The notes under the pieces were generated by a model. That model saw nothing but the letters and a program-made list of their open reading frames with translations. It was not told the DNA's origin and did no database searches. From contig NZ_JAUZQF010000002.1 in NCBI RefSeq assembly GCF_030718205.1, forward strand, positions 62,001-126,000: a stretch of DNA of 64,000 nucleotides. The letters run 5' to 3'. Both the position numbers and the translations under genes were made by a program. Each line of letters starts with the position of its first letter. Position 1 is the first letter of the stretch. Below, one piece after another: positions 54,396 to 62,677 of the stretch. The DNA comes from Nonomuraea turcica (GTDB taxonomy: Bacteria > Actinomycetota > Actinomycetes > Streptosporangiales > Streptosporangiaceae).

Positions 54396-55225
54396 CCGGG
54401 CTGGAGCGGGTCTCCGGGGGTTCCGCGCGGCCTCGGGTCTGGCGTGGCGTGGTGTTCCTGCTGGGCGCCGCCTACTTCCTGATCCCGCTCGGCGCCTCCT
54501 TCTGGTACACGGTCTACACACCCGTCGAAGGGGTGTCGCTGTCCGCCTACGGGGAGTTGCTGACGGCCGACGGGTTCGTGCGGTCGCTGCTGCTGTCGCT
54601 GGGGCTGGCGGCCGCCACCATCGTGCTGGTGCTGCTGCTGTCGCTGCCCGCGATGCTGGCCGTGCGGCTGTTCGCGCCGCGGCTGGGGCCGGTGATGGAG
54701 GTGCTCTGCACGCTGCCGCTGGTGGTGCCGCCGATCACGTTCGTCGCCGGGATGGGGACGTCGCTGCGGGTGGGGACCGACGTGCTGGCGCCGACGCCGT
54801 TCTGGGGCACGATCATCGCGGTGCAGGATCCAGGGTTCCCCGTGGTCCTGGTGCTGGCGTACGTGGTGCTGGTGCTGCCGTTCGTCTACCGGTCGCTGGA
54901 CGCCGGGCTGCGGACGATGGACGTGCGGACGCTGGTCGAGGCGGCGCGCAATCTGGGCGCCTCGTGGCCGCAGGTGTTGTTCCGGGTCGTCGTGCCCAAC
55001 CTGCGCTCGGCCCTGGCCAGCGCGTCGTTCCTGACGCTGGCGCTGGTGCTGGGCGAGTACACCGTCGCCAGCCTCCTGGGGTACGCGCCGTTCGCCGTGT
55101 GGATCGTCACCGTCAGCGGGTCCGAAGGGCAGCTCTCGGTCGCCGTGTCGATCCTCAGCCTGCTGCTCATCTGGCTGCTGCTGCTGGCCGTGTCCACCGT
55201 TTTCGGTAGGGAGAAACAGAAATGA
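54383..55225 (+). CDS. ABC importer permease 2
   Basis: 280 residues from ATG 54383 with GAGGAG upstream and a 13-bp overlap with the previous gene. It has six hydrophobic segments, for example FLLGAAYFLIPLGASFWYTVY and LAYVVLVLPFVYRSLDAGLR. The EAA loop is VEAARNLGASWPQVLFRVVVPNLRSALAS. It forms the heterodimeric channel with permease 1. Confidence 0.93.
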   Translation: MAALTGLERVSGGSARPRVWRGVVFLLGAAYFLIPLGASFWYTVYTPVEGVSLSAYGELLTADGFVRSLLLSLGLAAATIVLVLLLSLPAMLAVRLFAPRLGPVMEVLCTLPLVVPPITFVAGMGTSLRVGTDVLAPTPFWGTIIAVQDPGFPVVLVLAYVVLVLPFVYRSLDAGLRTMDVRTLVEAARNLGASWPQVLFRVVVPNLRSALASASFLTLALVLGEYTVASLLGYAPFAVWIVTVSGSEGQLSVAVSILSLLLIWLLLLAVSTVFGREKQK

Positions 55226-56295
55226 CCGCATCGGTGGAGTTCCGCGGGCTCCGGCGGGAGTTCGGCAAGACGGTCGCGCTGGACGGCCTCGACCTGATCA
55301 TCGCGCCCGGCGAGTTCGTCGCCCTGCTCGGGCCCTCGGGCTGCGGCAAGACGACGGCGCTGCGGTGCGTGGCCGGCTTCGAGCGGCCGGACTCGGGCGC
55401 GGTGCTGGTGGACGGCAAGGACATCACGAACGTCCCCGCCAACAAGCGGGACGCGGGCATGGTCTTCCAGTCCTACTCCCTCTTCCCCAACCTCAACGCC
55501 CGCGACAACGTCGCCTTCGGCCTGCGGGTACGCAAGGCGCCCGCGGCGGTGCGGCACGCCAAGGCGGACGAGCTGCTGGAGCTCGTCGGGCTCCCCCAGC
55601 ACGCCGACCGCTACCCGCACCAGCTGTCCGGCGGGCAGCAGCAACGCGTCGCCCTGGCCCGCGCGCTCGCCCTGGAGCCGCGGGTGCTGCTGCTGGACGA
55701 GCCGCTGTCGGCGCTGGACGCCAAGGTACGTGTGGCGCTGCGTGAGGAGATCCGCCGCCTCCAACTGGACCTCGGCATCACCACCATCTTCGTCACCCAC
55801 GACCAGGAGGAGGCCCTGTCGGTCGCCGACCGGGTGGCGGTGCTGCGTGACGGGCGGCTCGAACAGGTGGGTTCGCCGGCCGAGGTCTACGACCGGCCGG
55901 CCACGCCGTTCGTGGCGGAGTTCGTCGGCACGATGAACCACCTGGCCGGGCACGTCACCGGGGATCAGGTGTCCGTGCTCGGGCAGCTCCTGCCCGTGGA
56001 CGGGGCCATTCCCGCGGATCCGTCCGTGGACGTGCTGATCCGCCCGGAAGCGGTGCGGGTCGTCCCGGACGAGGACGGGGCCGCCGAGGTGGTCACCGCG
56101 TCCTTCCGCGGCGCCTCCGTACGGCTGCGGCTGGCGGTGGAGGGCGGGGAGGTCCTCGCGGACGTGCCCGGGCACGAGGCCGCCACGCTCGGGCCCGGCA
56201 CGCGGGTCGCGGTCCGACTGGTGGAGCGGCCGGTGCTGGTGGCCGCCCGCACGGTCACGGTCCCCGTACCCGTCGTGGCCGCCGATGCCGTCTGA
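55222..56295 (+). CDS. ABC importer ATPase
   Basis: 357 residues. Walker A GPSGCGKTT, signature LSGGQQQRVALARAL, Walker B VLLLDEPLSALD and FVTHDQEEALSVADRVAVL are intact. A C-terminal TOBE regulatory domain (about 265-350) begins after GTMNHLAGHVTGDQV. It is of the spermidine/iron/AEP ATPase type. It overlaps permease 2 by 4 nt and the HAD gene by 11 nt. Confidence 0.95.
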   Translation: MTASVEFRGLRREFGKTVALDGLDLIIAPGEFVALLGPSGCGKTTALRCVAGFERPDSGAVLVDGKDITNVPANKRDAGMVFQSYSLFPNLNARDNVAFGLRVRKAPAAVRHAKADELLELVGLPQHADRYPHQLSGGQQQRVALARALALEPRVLLLDEPLSALDAKVRVALREEIRRLQLDLGITTIFVTHDQEEALSVADRVAVLRDGRLEQVGSPAEVYDRPATPFVAEFVGTMNHLAGHVTGDQVSVLGQLLPVDGAIPADPSVDVLIRPEAVRVVPDEDGAAEVVTASFRGASVRLRLAVEGGEVLADVPGHEAATLGPGTRVAVRLVERPVLVAARTVTVPVPVVAADAV

Positions 56296-57073
56296 CCCCG
56301 GCGGCGGCCGACCTGACCGGCCCGGCGCTCCGTTCCCGGCCCCCAAGCCCAGCTCGCCCCCCGCCGAGCCCGCAGGGCGTGGGCCGGACGCTGTGCTGCT
56401 GGACATGGACGGGACCCTCGTCGACACCGAGGGACTGTGGTGGCAGGCGGCCGCCACCGTCGCCGAGTCCCTCGGCCGCCGCCTGAGCCCGGCCGACGTG
56501 CCGCACGTGCACGGTCACACAGTCGAGGACGTGGCCGCTTACCTGGTGCGGGACGAACCGCCCGGGCCCCCGATCCCGGACGATGTGCCCCGACGCGCGA
56601 TCCCGGACGACACGGCCGGGCGGGCGTTCGGCGCGGTGGCCGGGCGGCTGACCGACGCCTTCGCCGACCGGGTCGCGGCGGATGTCACGCTCATGCCCGG
56701 CGCCCGCGAGCTCCTCGACGGCCTGGCCGCCGCCGCCATCCCGACGGCGCTGGTCACCGCCTCCCCGCGGCGCGTGGTCGATCTGGTGCTCCCCCGCCTG
56801 GACCACGCGTTCGACCTGGTGATCACGAACGAGGACACGGCTCGCGGCAAGCCGCACCCGGACCCCTACCTGGAAGCCGCCCGGCGGCTCGGCGCGACTC
56901 CGGCACGCTGCGTCGCCGTCGAGGACAGCCCGGTAGGCGTCGCGTCGGCCAGGGAGGCGGGGTGCCGCGTGCTCGTGGTGGAGCCGGGGAACGGCCTGCC
57001 GTCGCTCGACCGCGTACGAGGGGTCTGCGCCGAACCGGGCCGTGTCGGTAAGCTTGCCCGCCGTGAGTGGTAA
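56285..57073 (+). CDS. HAD-IA phosphatase
   Basis: 262 residues with a proline-rich 35-residue head. HAD motif I is LLDMDGTLVDTEG, motif II is ALVTASPRRVVDLVL, motif III is GKPHPDPYLEA and motif IV is CVAVEDSPVGVASAREAG. A helical cap (about 60-150) puts it in the beta-phosphoglucomutase/phosphonatase-like class. It overlaps the ATPase gene, so a role in hydrolysing the imported compound, such as a phosphate or phosphonate ester, is plausible. Confidence 0.9.
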   Translation: MPSDPGGGRPDRPGAPFPAPKPSSPPAEPAGRGPDAVLLDMDGTLVDTEGLWWQAAATVAESLGRRLSPADVPHVHGHTVEDVAAYLVRDEPPGPPIPDDVPRRAIPDDTAGRAFGAVAGRLTDAFADRVAADVTLMPGARELLDGLAAAAIPTALVTASPRRVVDLVLPRLDHAFDLVITNEDTARGKPHPDPYLEAARRLGATPARCVAVEDSPVGVASAREAGCRVLVVEPGNGLPSLDRVRGVCAEPGRVGKLARREW

Positions 57074-58715
57074 AACCTCCCACATCGGGCGCTACAGATT
57101 GCTCAGCGTGCTGGGCCGAGGCGGGATGGGCACGGTCCATCTCGCCGAGGATCCCGCCGGGCAGCAGGTCGCCGTCAAGGTGATCAACCCCGAGCTGACC
57201 CAGCACGAGCAGTTCCGCATGCGCTTTCGCAGGGAGGCCGACGCCGCGCGGCGGGTGCGCAGGTTCTGCACGGCCGCGGTGCTCGAGGCCGCGCTCGACG
57301 GCGACCAGCTCTACGTGGTCACGGAATACGTGCCAGGACCCAACCTCGAGCAGGCCGTACGCCAGTCGGGCCCGCTCCGCGGCTCCAGCCTGGACGCGCT
57401 GGCCGTCGGCGTGGCCACCGCGCTCACCGCCATCCACGGGGCCGGAGTGGTGCACAGGGACCTCAAGCCGTCGAACGTGCTGCTGTCCCCGGTCGGCCCG
57501 CGCGTGATCGACTTCGGCATCGCCCGGGCGCTCGACACGCTGGGCGGTGTCACGGGCACCGGCGAGCTGATCGGCACGCCCCGCTACATGGCGCCCGAGG
57601 TCCTGCGGGGCGACCCGGTCTCGCCGGCCTGCGACGTGTTCTCGTGGGGATCCCTGATCGCCTTCGCCGCCAGCGGGCGGGCCCCCTTCGGCGGGGACAC
57701 ACTGCCGGCGATCGTCTACCAGGTGCTCAACACCGAGCCCAACCTCGACGCCGTCGACCCCGGCCTGCGCGAGCTGGTCGCGGCGGCGCTGCGCAAGGAC
57801 CCGGCCACGCGGCCCACCGCCCAGCAGCTGCTCGACCACCTCGTCGGGCGGTCGGCCGGCCCTGAGCAGGCCGCGCACACCGTGCAGGTGGCCTGGCAGC
57901 AGGCCACCGCGGCGTACACGGAGGTCCGGCCGGAGAAGAAGGCGGGCCGCGGCAAGCTGTACGGGGCTGTCGCGGGCGCCGCCGTCCTCCTGGCGGGCGC
58001 CGGCGTAGCCGCCTGGAGCGTGCTCGGCCCGAGCGGCCCACCCGATCTGGGCGTGCTCTACGCGGAGGACTTCACCCAGACCTCCGGCGGCTGGAGCGGC
58101 ACCTACGATCCCGAGGCGTCCAGCAGCTACGGCTACCGCACCGACGGCACGTACGGGCTGGATGTGGAGAACGGCTACGAGGAGCGGTGGGCGAAGGCGC
58201 CCATCCCCTTCCTCGTCGCCACGCCCACGACCACGCCCGATCCCTCGGCCACGCCGACCCCGATGTTGCCCTCGAGCGTCGTCGTCGGCGTCACCGCCGA
58301 CGTCAAGCGATCGTCGGGCACCGGCGAATACGGCGTCTACTGCCATAACTCCGACGATGACGACACCTACTACGAGTTCGGGCTCGACACGAAGGGGATG
58401 GCCAGGATCCGGCGCATCGTCGACGGGGCGGGCGGCACGCTGGCCCAGCCGGTCCCGGTCGACGACGTGATCGGCAAACCGGTCCGCATCGTGGCCTCCT
58501 GCGAGCAGCGCGGGTCGGCCGTGCGGCTGACGATGTGGGTGAACGACAAGCAGATCCACGAGGTGGACGATCCCAACGGCATCGGCAACGGGTTCGTCGG
58601 CCTGTTCGCGCGCACGCCGAAGGGCAGCGACTCGGTGCTGAAGACCACGTTCGATGACTTCGAGCTGCGCGGCGGAAAGAGGAGTCCTAAGAGCTATCCC
58701 GTAATGGAGAGATAG
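57063..58715 (+). CDS. Membrane Ser/Thr kinase with an extracytoplasmic lectin-like domain
   Basis: 550 residues from GTG 57063, overlapping the HAD gene by 11 bp. The kinase domain has GRGGMGTV, K39 in VAVKV, HRDLKPSN (131-138) and DFG (150-152), with APE (MAPEVL) further on, so it should be active. A single membrane helix lies at about 299-322. The extracellular part (about 325-545) has a Thr/Pro-rich insert and GVYCHNSDDDDTYYEFGLDTKGMARIRR with a VNDKQIHEVDD strand, resembling a laminin-G/concanavalin-type sensor. The ligand is unknown. The 3' end overlaps the TnpB-like gene by 29 bp on the opposite strand. Confidence 0.9.
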   Translation: MSGKTSHIGRYRLLSVLGRGGMGTVHLAEDPAGQQVAVKVINPELTQHEQFRMRFRREADAARRVRRFCTAAVLEAALDGDQLYVVTEYVPGPNLEQAVRQSGPLRGSSLDALAVGVATALTAIHGAGVVHRDLKPSNVLLSPVGPRVIDFGIARALDTLGGVTGTGELIGTPRYMAPEVLRGDPVSPACDVFSWGSLIAFAASGRAPFGGDTLPAIVYQVLNTEPNLDAVDPGLRELVAAALRKDPATRPTAQQLLDHLVGRSAGPEQAAHTVQVAWQQATAAYTEVRPEKKAGRGKLYGAVAGAAVLLAGAGVAAWSVLGPSGPPDLGVLYAEDFTQTSGGWSGTYDPEASSSYGYRTDGTYGLDVENGYEERWAKAPIPFLVATPTTTPDPSATPTPMLPSSVVVGVTADVKRSSGTGEYGVYCHNSDDDDTYYEFGLDTKGMARIRRIVDGAGGTLAQPVPVDDVIGKPVRIVASCEQRGSAVRLTMWVNDKQIHEVDDPNGIGNGFVGLFARTPKGSDSVLKTTFDDFELRGGKRSPKSYPVMER

Positions 58716-60921
58716 TCCGGTCCGCGGGCACGTCTGTCCGGCGTGGTCCCCGGCCCGTGGGGTGCGGGTGGGGTCTCATCCGGGGTCGGCGTGGCACGGG
58801 TTGCGGAATTTCGCCGAGCAGAGGCCGTGCCCGTTCCCCGTGGTGGGGTGTGGGGGTGGCTGCCGCGTGACCCGCGTCCGCCACCGTCGAGACGGCGGTG
58901 GTGGGGGTGGGGTCGATCGCGGTTGACTCGGACAGGGCTTCTTGCAGCCCTCGCGTGGTGTAGCTGGTGAGCAGCCGCTCCGCGTGGGAGTAGTCGACGC
59001 GGGCGGTGGCCGGGTCGGCCGGGTCGCTGTGGGTGACGCAGGAGGCCAGCAGCGCCGAGATCAGGTCGCGGGGTGCGGTCAGGCCGCAGGCGGGGCAGGC
59101 ATGGGTGCGTTCCCGCAACGATTTGGGGACGCGGGCGCCGCAGGGGCAGTGCTGCGACATGGCGGTTGTCATGGTGGAGGCGCGCAGCAGCGTGCCGCCC
59201 GCCGCGATGGCTTCCCGTTCGATCGCGGCGATGAGCTGGCCGGGGGTGAATGCGGCGACCGACCGGCCCCACAGGCGGAACCAGGTGCGGATGTCGCAGT
59301 CTTCGACGACCAGGCGGGGGCCGTGGAGAGCGACAAGGTCGGCGGCGACCTGGCGGGCTCGGGCTTTGCGGGCGGCCGTCCGGGTGGCGGCGGCGGCCGC
59401 GTGCCGGCCGCGCAGACGCTGGTAGCCGGCCGACAGGGTGTCGGTGTGGTAGGCGTTGCGGGGTTTCCCGGCCGCGGTCGCCACCCGCGCCCCACGGGGG
59501 AGGGCGATGTGGCGGGCGGGCAGGCCGGCCTCTTGGCGGCGGCGAGCGCGTTTGGCTTGCTGTCTGGACGGCTCGTACCGGTCAGGGTTGCTCGCGCGGC
59601 GGGAGCGATCCAGGGCCCGGGAGCGCCGTTTGGCTTTGCGCAGATCGTGGGCGAGGCGGGCGTGTTCGGCGGGGGTGAGCGTGACCTGGTTGGCGTGCAG
59701 GGGCCCGTCATCCGGGTTACCGGTGGCGGGGGCGGAGACGATCGACAGGTTGGAGACGTTGCCGTCGATCCCGGCCCGCCGATCCAGCCCCGCCGCTTGC
59801 GCGCGGCGCTGGCGGGTGGCCGGGCTGGCATATCCGGTGTCGAGGATCATCAGATGGGCCTCATAGGTCCAGCCGCCGGGCGCGGACGGGTGGCGGCGGC
59901 GGACGAGGTCGATTTTGTGCCACAGCTCAGGCCGGTTCAGGTAGTGGGCCAGGTAGGGCGCTCGTCCCGCGCCCTGGGGGAGGCGGACGGGCAGCACGAG
60001 GTCACCGCGGCCACCGCGCGGTCCGCCAGTGTAGACGATGGTCAGGGAGCCGGTGTGGTCCCACCAGGACGCGGGCCGGGTACGGGTTCTCCCCGTGGTC
60101 ACGCTCCCGGTGGTATTGGTGCTCGTGGTGGCTGTGCTCGATGTGGTTGTGAGGGTGATGCGGCCGGTGGGGGCACTCGGCGGGCGAAGGCGCCGCGGCT
60201 GGGCGAGCACCGAGGCCCTCGGCGGGAGCGCCAGCGCCGCTGCCACCCCCGCCCCCGCCTCTGGCGCCGACCCGGATACGGGGGTCAGGTGGGAGATGAG
60301 GTCTGGGTGTGGGTAAGCGGCCAGATGCCCGTCCAGGGTGCCGTGCAGGCGGAAGGTCTCCCATTTACGCGCCGTGGTGTGGGAGCGGGCCCGGCCGGGG
60401 ATGCGGGTAAACGTCCAGAACGAACCGGTCTTCGGCCGCCCGGCGCGTTTGCCGCTGCTGTCGGCGGACAGGTGCCGGTCCACCCCGGTCCACACCTCGT
60501 CGGCCAGGTGCAGGGCGAGAGCCTTGGTCAGGTGGTGCAGCAGATGCCCGGAGTTGTCCAGATGGGCGTAAGCGGTGTGTTCCAGAGCGGTGCGGGTCAG
60601 CCCGAGCGTGGTCCGCCACTCCTTAGGGTCGGCCTTGCGGCGGCAGGTGCCCGCCCAGTAAGCGTCGACCCGGGCGCGGGCGTCACGCTGCAATGCCCGT
60701 TTCAACGACCAAGCGGCGGCAAACAACTGCTCGACCCGGTCGCGAGTCTGCGGGTCGTCGACGATCAGAGGCAAGCGGATCACCGAGACCGGCTGGTCCT
60801 TGTCGCGTTTCCAGGCGCGGGTCTTGTTCTTGCCCCGAAACCGGCGATGCGCCGGCTGGGCAGGAGGTGACGCCGGCGAGGACGGGACTGTCTCACAGGT
60901 CACTTGGCGCTCTTGCGTCAC
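58687..60921 (-). CDS. Large TnpB/IS605 OrfB-like RuvC protein, no tnpA
   Basis: 744 residues from GTG 60921 (GTG 60927 or ATG 60990 are alternatives). The C-terminal half shows the OrfB/TnpB nuclease features: RuvC-I GIDGNVSNLS (D386), RuvC-II LVVEDCDI (E540), a zinc ribbon with CPCGARVPKSLRERTHACPACG, and RuvC-III APRDLISALL (D619). The N-terminal 350 residues and about 125 residues after RuvC-III are much longer than in a typical TnpB of about 400 residues and are rich in Thr, Arg and Pro. No TnpA, terminal hairpin or second copy is visible. It may be a TnpB-related transposon protein or a domesticated RNA-guided nuclease; neither is proven. Confidence 0.75.
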   Translation of the reverse strand: MTQERQVTCETVPSSPASPPAQPAHRRFRGKNKTRAWKRDKDQPVSVIRLPLIVDDPQTRDRVEQLFAAAWSLKRALQRDARARVDAYWAGTCRRKADPKEWRTTLGLTRTALEHTAYAHLDNSGHLLHHLTKALALHLADEVWTGVDRHLSADSSGKRAGRPKTGSFWTFTRIPGRARSHTTARKWETFRLHGTLDGHLAAYPHPDLISHLTPVSGSAPEAGAGVAAALALPPRASVLAQPRRLRPPSAPTGRITLTTTSSTATTSTNTTGSVTTGRTRTRPASWWDHTGSLTIVYTGGPRGGRGDLVLPVRLPQGAGRAPYLAHYLNRPELWHKIDLVRRRHPSAPGGWTYEAHLMILDTGYASPATRQRRAQAAGLDRRAGIDGNVSNLSIVSAPATGNPDDGPLHANQVTLTPAEHARLAHDLRKAKRRSRALDRSRRASNPDRYEPSRQQAKRARRRQEAGLPARHIALPRGARVATAAGKPRNAYHTDTLSAGYQRLRGRHAAAAATRTAARKARARQVAADLVALHGPRLVVEDCDIRTWFRLWGRSVAAFTPGQLIAAIEREAIAAGGTLLRASTMTTAMSQHCPCGARVPKSLRERTHACPACGLTAPRDLISALLASCVTHSDPADPATARVDYSHAERLLTSYTTRGLQEALSESTAIDPTPTTAVSTVADAGHAAATPTPHHGERARPLLGEIPQPVPRRPRMRPHPHPTGRGPRRTDVPADRTISPLRDSS

Positions 60922-61092
60922 GCTCACATCACCTAGCGTGACACACACGTTCGGTAACCGTCCAGCAAATATTCGGGAACATGTTCGCATGTCGGCCCAG
61001 CCCGACCGAACCCGATCGCGATCTTTAGCCGAAGCCGAAGCCGAAGCGTTGGCGATTGTGCCGGTCTGGCGGCATCACGCGTTCACAGGTGA

Positions 61093-61680
61093 GTGTTACC
61101 GTGCGATCATGCGGCTGCGGCCGGCCCCTTGTGCGCCCTGGGACGTCCAGCGTGGACCGGACTGTCCGGGCCGCAACTCCAGACCTTGATCAGCCGGTTG
61201 CGGGACCGTTCATCCCGGCTCGGGTGGGGACGTCCCTGGGGCCTGGCCTATGCCTACCTCGGCCGGGTCTTCCTCGTCGTGCTCACCAACCTCACCATGA
61301 TCGAGCTCGGTGCGCTGTTCAGTGTCTCCGACTCCGCACTCTGCCGGTGATCGCCGATCTCGCTCCGCACCTGGCTACGCTGCGCGGCCCGCCGCCCACC
61401 GACAAGCAGCAGTCATCGGATCCTCGACGGCACCTTCACCCCGTCCACGACCACACCCGCACCGCGAAATCCAAGAACTACCGGCGCAGCGTCGTCTGGC
61501 GCCGCGGTACCCGCGTCGCCGATGAAGCGGGGATGGCCGGGGACCTCTGTGAAACGGTTTCGAGGTAGTCGACGACGTCGTTTCGGTTGCCCGGCGTTTC
61601 GGTTGCCCGGCCAGGTGTGGCGGACCGCGACCACCCGGCGGTGGCGGTGGCTCCGTGCTGGTCGCCCTCGGTATGGCCGT
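61093..61680. pseudogene. Rearranged DDE transposase remnant (IS5-like, DDE_Tnp_4 type)
   Basis: The plus strand from 61093 encodes LSGPQLQTLISRLRDRSSRLGWGRPWGLAYAYLGR and NLTMIELGALFSVSDSALCR, ending in a frameshift near 61345. The other frame continues VIADLAPHLATL and PVHDHTRTAKSKNYRRS. These are the N-terminal and first catalytic parts of an IS5-type transposase. The expected next parts appear only on the minus strand: RVVAVRHTWPGNRN (around 61640-61600), NDVVDYLETV and RFIGDAGT, in two frames. So an internal piece is inverted and shifted. It is not functional. Confidence 0.55.
61579..61610. repeat. 16-bp tandem duplication in the transposase remnant
   Basis: CGTTTCGGTTGCCCGG is repeated exactly (61579-61594, 61595-61610). 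Sixteen bases shift the frame, which accounts for one of the breaks in the remnant. Confidence 0.85.
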
Positions 61681-61848
61681 CTGTGGCTGGGGGCGCTGCT
61701 GCTGGGCCGCGATTCGGACGGCCACGGCGCGATCACGGCCTCCAGCGCGACTCACGTTCGGCCCAAAGCAGCTCTGAGCCGCTCGTACTCCACGCCGACG
61801 CCACCGGCAAAATCAGTTCCCACCGCGCATGCACTCTCAAGGCACCTC

Positions 61849-62424
61849 TCAGAGCACCCCGGCGCGGGCCGCGGCCAGGGCGGCGTCGGCGGCACGGTCG
61901 GCATCGTCCTCAGTCACCGGCTCGTGGGTGACGAACAAGCGGTAGTAGACCGGCGCCACCGCGACCCTGATCACTTCCCTCACGTCCACGACCTCCGGCA
62001 GCTCGCCCCGGGCGATCGCCCGCCGCACGATCTCGGCCGACTGATCGTGTCTGGCGACGAAGAACTCATGCAGCGCCCGGGCCGCCTCCGCGTTCTGCAC
62101 GGCCGCGGCCACGAAGGCCGACGACACCGGGCCCAGCTCGGGATCGGCGAACCCGGTGCGTACGAGCTGGACGATGCCCCGCAGATCACCCTCGACCGTG
62201 CCGGTGTCGGGAATCGGCCAGGGCTCGTCCTTGGCCAGCTCGAGAGCATCGGAGATCAACCCCTCCACGCTGCCCCACCGCCTGTAGACGGTCGTCTTGT
62301 GCACGCCTGACCGCTCGGCCACCCGCTCGACCGTCAACCCCGGATATCCGTGCTCGACCAGCTCGGCCAGCGTGGCCTGCCGCACGGCGTCGCGTACCCG
62401 CGCGCTACGTCCCCCAGGACGCAC
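61849..62424 (-). CDS. TetR regulator beside the vgb locus
   Basis: 191 residues from GTG 62424, which has GGGAG upstream; a TTG at 62439 is possible. The HTH is DAVRQATLAELVEHGYPGLTVERVAERSGVHKTTVYRRWGSVEGL. The C-terminal TetR_C domain includes RGIVQLVRTGFADPELGPVSSAFVAAAVQN. It is divergent from the ABC-F remnant and vgb, so it was likely the repressor of that resistance unit. Confidence 0.9.
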   Translation of the reverse strand: MRPGGRSARVRDAVRQATLAELVEHGYPGLTVERVAERSGVHKTTVYRRWGSVEGLISDALELAKDEPWPIPDTGTVEGDLRGIVQLVRTGFADPELGPVSSAFVAAAVQNAEAARALHEFFVARHDQSAEIVRRAIARGELPEVVDVREVIRVAVAPVYYRLFVTHEPVTEDDADRAADAALAAARAGVL

Positions 62425-62449
62425 GCCACTCGCTCCCAAAAACTACTCC

Positions 62450-62503
62450 AGTTGCGTTTGGTGCTCACCTATGGCAAGCTAACGCTACAATAGTTGCGAT
62501 TGG
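62450..62503. promoter_or_regulatory. Two direct copies of AGTTGCGWTTGG between tetR and vgb
   Basis: AGTTGCGTTTGG (62450-62461) and AGTTGCGATTGG (62492-62503) differ at one base. The interval between is AT-rich and contains CTACAATAG. TetR operators or promoter repeats are possible. Confidence 0.4.
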
Positions 62504-62512
62504 AGTTCCAAC

Positions 62513-62677
62513 CTGATTCACCTCCGAAGCACTTCCAATTCGCCGCTCCTGGCCGAGGAGCTGGAGCAGGCGCTCGATGGCTACCGCGGCACGCTAGTCG
62601 TGGTGTCGCACGACTGCACGTTCACGCGACGTTTCCGCGGCAGGACCATCCATCTCGCAGGGGGACGCATATGTTGA
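62513..62677 (+). pseudogene. 3' end of an ABC-F ATPase gene
   Basis: From 62513 the frame reads LIHLRSTSNSPLLAEELEQA and then LDGYRGTLVVVSHDCTFTRR, ending FRGRTIHLAGGRIC and stopping at TGA 62675-62677. This is the last part of the second ATPase domain of an antibiotic-resistance ABC-F protein. The P-loop, signature and Walker B are gone and no start codon or ribosome site precedes it. Its stop overlaps the ATG of vgb (62671), a native operon overlap. A deletion has evidently removed about 90 percent of the gene. Confidence 0.7.

Noticed and set aside
58942..60870. 642-residue open frame on the plus strand
   Set aside because: It is antisense to the TnpB-like gene and contains no domain; the opposite frame has RuvC and zinc-ribbon motifs.
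60977..60986. GAACATGTTC near the TnpB-like start
   Set aside because: A LexA box needs GAAC-N4-GTTC; here the spacer is only 2.
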